A stretch of DNA of 64,000 nucleotides from Methanobacterium sp. (lineage in GTDB: Archaea > Methanobacteriota > Methanobacteria > Methanobacteriales > Methanobacteriaceae). The stretch's first letter is position 1, and each line of letters starts with the position of its first letter. The stretch lies in NCBI GenBank assembly GCA_039666455.1, contig JAVSLW010000014.1:1-64000 (forward strand), written 5' to 3'. The notes under the pieces are model-generated. The model did not search any database. It was not told the origin of the DNA and saw nothing but the letters and a program-made list of their open reading frames with translations. Both the position numbers and the translations under genes were made by a program. Below, piece by piece: positions 59,668-64,000 of this stretch.

Positions 59668-59679
59668 GGGGGGGGGGGG
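59668..59679 (+). repeat. Poly-G tract, 12 G
   Basis: A run of 12 G in an AT-rich genome, at the position where unit B has a short CAGGGCACTGGAAC. With 12 G, the frame entering from the upstream homologous part meets a TGA soon after; 11 G would join both sides. Length may also be uncertain in the assembly. Confidence 0.9.
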
Positions 59680-59852
59680 AACATATGATTCAAACACTGG
59701 TATTTGGAGTGTAGGGATATTACCTGCTGGAGGTGATGCTACAATGGAATTAATCCTTCAGGCTAATAATGCTGGTTATTTTGTTAATTTAGTTAGTGTT
59801 TATGGTGATTTGGTGTTGTTCAGTACTAAGAGTTTAAGTTCAGCTCCTAAAG

Positions 59853-59925
59853 GGGTTGTTAAAGCTTGGTCTGTGAAAGCAGCATCTTCAATGCCTGATT
59901 CTAATCCAGGTAATAATCAGGCGAG
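59853..59925 (+). repeat. 73-bp perfect direct repeat, cassette copy
   Basis: Identical to 57688-57760 and in the same orientation, 2165 bp away. Crossing over between the two would delete the present C-terminal domain and the zinc-ribbon gene, and would join unit B to the cassette's linker and membrane domain in frame. Confidence 0.92.
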
Positions 59926-60486
59926 TTATGATATAACTTCAATTGATCCAGAACAAACCGCTGATACAAATACTTTTACGTATGATTTTCCTCCTGTTAC
60001 TCCACCTACACAGCCACAACCACCGAATAATCCTCCTACACCCCCTGGACCTACTCCACCTGAACCACAACCTCCAGGTCCAACACCTCCAAATAATCCA
60101 CTACATCCTACAGGTCAGCTTGGACGTGATATTGCCGGAGTTAGAAATGCTGTTTCAAGTGGAAGTACTGATGATAATATACCAGAATGGAATCCCGGAC
60201 AGGATAATACCAATTCTAATTCAAATAGTGACATATATGAAGTAATTAATCATTTAAAATTCATTTTAGACATGTTGATGTTACTTGATGACATTTCAAC
60301 TATACTTTTCCTCATTAGTTTATCTGCTCTTCTTATTTGGGCTCTTTTTGCAGTGTTAGGTAGCTTAGGGGTTTTTACAGGGTTATTTGTAATCTACTGT
60401 ATTGCGTTATTTTTAATAGCTATTGGAATAGTAATTTATTTCACAGCACGTCCGTATATAGAAAAATTGTTGAAGGAAATCTTTAA

Positions 60487-61092
60487 ATGATAAAAGAAGT
60501 GAAAATTGACATGAAAGTTGAAGGTTTACGTCTTTATATTATGGAATTAGACCCATTGAGACTTCCTACAAAATTTGGAGTATATCCTTATAGTTTGAGA
60601 ACATATTTTGAATTCCTCTCTAAAGATAAAGAGCGAAGCCAAGTTAAACTAAACAAAAAATTTTATCAAGAAATTGTAGAAAATATGAAAGCCTATCGAA
60701 CTGATACAGAAGTTAGCTCTAAAGATTTAACAGTATTGTTCTTGTCCTTAATTGCAGTATTGATGTTTTTAGGGTTAGGATCAGCAATAGTATCAGTAAT
60801 TTTTTCACTTAGTCTTTTACAAGGTGTTATTTTTTTAATAATACTATCAATTCCAACGCTTTATTTATATTTTGCCTGGATGGGAACAAGACGAAGAAAC
60901 TATCTTGGAAAAAAATACGATGAAAACATAAAAAGAGCAGTACAGCACTTAATTGATTATGGTAGAAATAAAATTATAGAAGAAAACCTCAATCCCAAAG
61001 ATTTTCCTATTAAATTAAGACATAATGATTATACTGGTTTAATTTATGAAAAGAAGGGTAAAAATAATTATGTGGGGTTTTTTAAGAAATGA
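60487..61092 (+). CDS. Two-helix membrane protein coupled to the cassette (immunity candidate)
   Basis: 201 aa. A cytoplasmic N-terminal part (about 1-78) is followed by two membrane helices (about 82-105 and 108-130) and a basic cytoplasmic C-terminus. The ATG overlaps the cassette's TGA by 4 bp, so the two would be translated together. Not recognised as a known family. As a membrane partner for a membrane-inserting domain, immunity or assembly are the plausible roles; both are inferred. Confidence 0.7.
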   Translation: MIKEVKIDMKVEGLRLYIMELDPLRLPTKFGVYPYSLRTYFEFLSKDKERSQVKLNKKFYQEIVENMKAYRTDTEVSSKDLTVLFLSLIAVLMFLGLGSAIVSVIFSLSLLQGVIFLIILSIPTLYLYFAWMGTRRRNYLGKKYDENIKRAVQHLIDYGRNKIIEENLNPKDFPIKLRHNDYTGLIYEKKGKNNYVGFFKK

Positions 61093-61490
61093 AGAATAAA
61101 GAAATTGTTTTAATTGTTCTATTTTATTTATTTGTAATTGGAAAAACAATTCAGCTTTTTTATTTCCCAAATCCTGCTTTAAGCGTTATTCGTCAGGATT
61201 TTTTATCCTACATATTGATTATAAAAATTATAATGATTTTAATTGTATTTAGTTTGATACCTGGTTTTTATATTGTTAGGAAAGCATTTAAAGAAAATTT
61301 ATCAGTTGAATTTAAAAAGAGATTCATTCAAGTAATTATGGGATTTTCTGTAATTCCACCTTTAATGACTTTGCTTAATAATTATTTTACAGGAGATTAT
61401 CTATTTTCAACTTTTCTATTTGTTTACGGTGTTATATTCACTGTAATAGTCTTCATCTTGAGAGATTCAGGAGAGCAAGAAATTATTTGA
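61089..61490 (+). CDS. Four-helix membrane protein coupled to the previous gene
   Basis: 133 aa, about four hydrophobic helices (5-23, 40-65, 88-105 and 108-128) with short charged loops. The start overlaps the preceding stop by 4 bp. No family recognised. The size and topology resemble immunity proteins for pore-forming bacteriocins, but no sequence likeness is claimed. Last gene of the surface-protein locus; the next gene is on the opposite strand. Confidence 0.68.
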   Translation: MKNKEIVLIVLFYLFVIGKTIQLFYFPNPALSVIRQDFLSYILIIKIIMILIVFSLIPGFYIVRKAFKENLSVEFKKRFIQVIMGFSVIPPLMTLLNNYFTGDYLFSTFLFVYGVIFTVIVFILRDSGEQEII

Positions 61491-61687
61491 ACGAAAGTTA
61501 GTCTGATGAATGTTGTACATTCACATAGACAAAGACAGTACAGTAATAAAAGTATGGAATTGTCATGTCTTTAAAGAAAAATTACCTATTCTATCCCCTA
61601 AGAAATCATAGATTTTCAACGGCCTTGCTAAATCATGAAAAAAGGAAGGATTTAGATATGTTTATGAATCATCTTCGTGGCGTTTGT

Positions 61688-63157
61688 TTATCTCTTTTTT
61701 TGAAGCTTCCTCCTCCCCCCTAAAATACAGGGCCCTCCCTGTCTACCTCCAATCGGGATATGTGGCGTTCCAATGGAGTTCATGCAGCGTGCCATTACAG
61801 CAGCACCCATTGCAAGAGCATCAGATACAAAAATTGTGTTTTTATAACGGTCTTTTGAATAATCTAAAATAAGTTCAGGTTTTCGTCCAGTTATTCCAGC
61901 TCTACCAGTTACACCAAGCATGGATCCCGCCTCAATAACTCCTTCTTCAAATGCTTCATCACTTAACCTCTGCACAATTTTTGCACTTACATAATCAAGA
62001 GTTGCAAATAAAGTGTGAATATCACTTTCAGCACATATTTCATGACCAGTATCAGTTAATTTAGGAATCTTATCCCCATTTTTACCTACATCACAGCCTA
62101 TAAGAGTTGTTCCTGAATCATAGGCAGCTTTTGGGTCTACTGGTACTGTTCCAAACCTATCCCTGTTTTCTGGAACACGCCCTATATCCAGATAATCATG
62201 GACCTGCTCAGCATACTCTTCTGCAGCCTTCCAATCAGCCTTTTTAAGTATATCTTTAGTATAAAGGTCCAGAGCTGCTCCTCCACGTTTGTCTACATTG
62301 TCAGTTCCACGTATTATGGCATCAGATACTGCACCCGCAAGACCACAGAAATTACCTACTGTTCTTGCATATGGTTCCTGACCGTTTGTAATCCTCCCGG
62401 CAAGTGTGGTTCCAAAGTCCATAGAAACACAGGGATTACGGAAATCAACATCTGTCCATTTAGCACCCACCTTAATACCTGCTGTTACAAGCTCTCCTTC
62501 CATTTCATTTGCAACAACCGCCTTTCCTGTTGGTGGAAGTACGCTTGCTACAGCGCCATCAAACATTACCCTATCCAGCAGTGAAAAATCTCTTAATTTT
62601 GCAGGAAGAGCATCTTTTGAAATTGCAGGAGACATTTTCCCTGGAGGAATTCCCGCATCAAGACAACCGTCTGCAAGAGCAATTATGAGCTCTCCAACCT
62701 CTTTAGGTGATGCAAATCCTGCAGTAACCCCTGTAGAACGCACAACAAAATCAAGATCTTTTTCCATGTCTATTTTTGAACGTTTAACTGACTCTAAAAT
62801 TGTATCTTTGACCATCTCAGAAACAGATTCCTTTGTAAGCTCTACTTCCCAAACAGTTTCACCAAAGACCTTTTCACCTTTTTTTGGAGGTCTGATGTCT
62901 CTGGTCATTTTTACAGTCTTATCCAGAAGATAGGTCCTGCTGGTGTTTAAATTTGTGGCAGTAAGAATGCATTTTGTGGTTGTATTTCCAAGTTCAACTG
63001 AAGCCACGATATAGTATGTTTCAGGTTTCGTTGAAATTCCTGCGCCTGCTCTTTTTCTGGTGTATGCTGTTGATTTTATATCTGCAAAAGATACATATCT
63101 GCTTTTTGCAATTACTGGCTTTGGACCCCTATTAAATATTTTTCCAATTAGTGACAA
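61688..63157 (-). CDS. Methanogenesis marker protein 14
   Basis: 489 aa. ASVELGNTTTKCILTATNL at about residue 50 is an ASKHA-type phosphate loop; VSMDFGTTLAGRITNG and SGTTLIGCDVG follow, so it probably binds ATP. It matches the methanogenesis marker 14 family, found only in methanogens and relatives; the function is unknown, perhaps reactivation or cofactor assembly for a methanogenesis enzyme. The C-terminus is Gly/Arg/Lys-rich (GGRQGGPCILGGRRK). Confidence 0.93.
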   Translation of the reverse strand: MSLIGKIFNRGPKPVIAKSRYVSFADIKSTAYTRKRAGAGISTKPETYYIVASVELGNTTTKCILTATNLNTSRTYLLDKTVKMTRDIRPPKKGEKVFGETVWEVELTKESVSEMVKDTILESVKRSKIDMEKDLDFVVRSTGVTAGFASPKEVGELIIALADGCLDAGIPPGKMSPAISKDALPAKLRDFSLLDRVMFDGAVASVLPPTGKAVVANEMEGELVTAGIKVGAKWTDVDFRNPCVSMDFGTTLAGRITNGQEPYARTVGNFCGLAGAVSDAIIRGTDNVDKRGGAALDLYTKDILKKADWKAAEEYAEQVHDYLDIGRVPENRDRFGTVPVDPKAAYDSGTTLIGCDVGKNGDKIPKLTDTGHEICAESDIHTLFATLDYVSAKIVQRLSDEAFEEGVIEAGSMLGVTGRAGITGRKPELILDYSKDRYKNTIFVSDALAMGAAVMARCMNSIGTPHIPIGGRQGGPCILGGRRKLQKKR

Positions 63158-63259
63158 TGAATATCCTCCAATTAAAAACTATAACTTCTCTGTCAAAAAG
63201 GAGATATAACACCCTGTGACTCAATATTTTCTTGTGCATCCTATTACGCCACTACGATA

Positions 63260-64000
63260 TTATACGGTGATATATATTCTTAGTATTATATAACATACGT
63301 ATATAATAACTAAGGTTAATCCTGCATATCTTGTAATTTTCTTTTCCAATCCTGCAAATAAAAGGAGTAATACTGTAACAAAAACCATTAACGGTGCGTC
63401 AAATGTAATTGAAAGAGATTCTATAGGAATATTCATAAAAAGTGTCGGTATTCCTATCCCTATCATTATATTGAATACATTACTACCAAGTACTGTTCCA
63501 ATTGATAGGCTATGTAATTTTTTCATTGCTGAAGTTAAAGTTACTACAAGTTCAGGAGCACTTGTTCCTATTCCCAGTGCAAACAGCCCAACTATCATTT
63601 TAGGTATGCCTCCAATTTCTGCAAGTTCAACTCCACTATAAACAAGTAATCTGCATCCAATTATCAAGCCTATAAGTCCTATAATTACAAAAAATACATT
63701 TTTCCAGCTAATAGATTTTTTTTGTGAACTTTTGCTATTTTTAGAGTTTTCTTTTTGAGCCCTTATTAATATCCACAGGTATACAACATAAACAGATATA
63801 AGTACAATTCCCACCATTCTTGTAATTTCATTAACAAAAAGTAAAAATCCCATAAGTATTAGCACCGTTAAAAGGGTCATCATCCCATCACGCATTATTT
63901 CCTGGCGGTTAGTCTGGATTACCCCTGCTACAAAAGCTGAAATACCCAGTATCCCTGCAATATTCCATATATTTGATCCTATAACCACCCCAACTCCAAT
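63260..64000 (-). CDS. Ca2+/Na+ exchanger family protein, 5' end beyond the window
   Basis: At least 247 aa. The frame is open to the window edge and the first visible residues, IGVGVVIGSNIWNIAGILG, belong to the first alpha repeat of YrbG/CaxA-type exchangers, so about 60-70 residues are missing. The second alpha repeat is complete: ALGIGTSAPELVVTLTSAM and IGTVLGSNVFNIMIGIG. About eight helices are visible. It exchanges Ca2+ (or other cations) for Na+ or H+. An internal ATG at 63988 should not be taken as the start. Confidence 0.92.
   Translation of the reverse strand: MGVGVVIGSNIWNIAGILGISAFVAGVIQTNRQEIMRDGMMTLLTVLILMGFLLFVNEITRMVGIVLISVYVVYLWILIRAQKENSKNSKSSQKKSISWKNVFFVIIGLIGLIIGCRLLVYSGVELAEIGGIPKMIVGLFALGIGTSAPELVVTLTSAMKKLHSLSIGTVLGSNVFNIMIGIGIPTLFMNIPIESLSITFDAPLMVFVTVLLLLFAGLEKKITRYAGLTLVIIYVCYIILRIYITV

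Larger units (their letters stand above)
59620..60490 (+). pseudogene. Orphan 5'-truncated C-terminal cassette with a different, membrane-spanning domain
   Basis: Homology to unit B begins at about 59620 in mid-module, with no signal peptide or propeller. The open frame runs 59666-60490 (274 aa). It holds the end of a DUF11 module, a longer Pro-rich linker (about residues 110-145), the motif QLGRDIAGVRNAVSSGS that parallels the one in unit B, an Asn/Ser spacer, and then two or three hydrophobic helices (about 195-262) with charged ends. The N-terminal part is out of frame because of a run of 12 G. It could be expressed only after recombination into unit B, or from its internal ATG. The TGA overlaps the next gene's ATG. 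Confidence 0.75.

Noticed and set aside
61565..61723. 52-codon frame starting MSLKKNYLFYPLRN before the marker 14 gene
   Set aside because: Overlaps the end of marker 14, has a poor start signal and a low-complexity proline end from antisense coding sequence; no relatives known to me.
63260..63988. Complete exchanger gene starting at the ATG at 63988
   Set aside because: The frame is open to the window edge and the first alpha repeat is cut, so the real start lies outside.

Overview
The window is a stretch of AT-rich chromosome from a hydrogenotrophic methanogenic archaeon, most likely a mesophilic Methanobacterium or close relative (Methanobacteriales). The evidence is an A-type ATP synthase operon in the order H-I-K-E-C-F-A-B-D, methanogenesis marker protein 14, archaeal CO dehydrogenase subunits (CdhA, CdhB), archaeal riboflavin synthase, CobY, TiaS, pantoate kinase, archaeal RNase P proteins and ribosomal protein L15e. 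Ribosome-binding sites are of the GGAGGTGA/GGTGAT type.

Layout. 1-3835: the archaeal proteasome / RNase P / ribosome operon on the minus strand (SBDS, psmA, Pop5, Rpp30, a COG1325 RNA-binding protein, L15e), with a short tandem repeat after SBDS. 3990-6151: a sensor histidine kinase and an AhpD-like protein. 6349-9604: a cobalt/nickel ECF importer (CbiM-N-Q-O) ending in riboflavin synthase, sharing a palindromic TATA element with the divergent pyrF. 10380-25821: housekeeping and stress genes, mostly single: a phosphoribosyltransferase, a lipoprotein, a tautomerase, a quinone reductase, a DJ-1 protein, a GAF-HD signalling protein, pantoate kinase, a PHP phosphoesterase with an apparent ATA start, a Kef-type antiporter, a glycerophosphodiesterase, a riboflavin-pathway reductase and an M48 protease. 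26039-30554: a coiled-coil protein with a UvrD-like helicase, tRNA-Gln(TTG) and an ATP-grasp ligase. 30607-40330: the ATP synthase operon with UPF0216 and DUF22 genes at its end. 40594-44569: a four-gene operon (MmgE/PrpD, a TIM-barrel protein, a fumarase-alpha-like protein and a citryl-CoA lyase-like protein); its first gene carries an in-frame palindromic repeat that also occurs between pyrF and the next gene. 44889-52963: a response regulator, TiaS, an HTH regulator, CobY, HtpX, and a CO dehydrogenase locus in which cdhA and a ferredoxin gene are divergent from cdhB.

53447-61490 is the unusual part. A very large secreted protein is built from two tandem copies of a beta-propeller module plus DUF11-type repeats. 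The first copy is frameshifted and runs without a stop into the second through a membrane hairpin. The second copy ends in a proline-rich linker and a unique C-terminal domain, followed by a soluble zinc-ribbon protein. Next comes a 5'-truncated cassette that repeats the last DUF11 module, the linker and a short motif, then carries a different, membrane-spanning C-terminal domain and two translationally coupled membrane-protein genes. A 73-bp perfect repeat links the expressed tail and the cassette. This is the layout of bacterial polymorphic toxins with orphan C-terminal cassettes, or of a surface-antigen switching locus. I regard it as the best candidate for an undescribed system here. The window closes with methanogenesis marker 14 and a partial Ca2+/Na+ exchanger.
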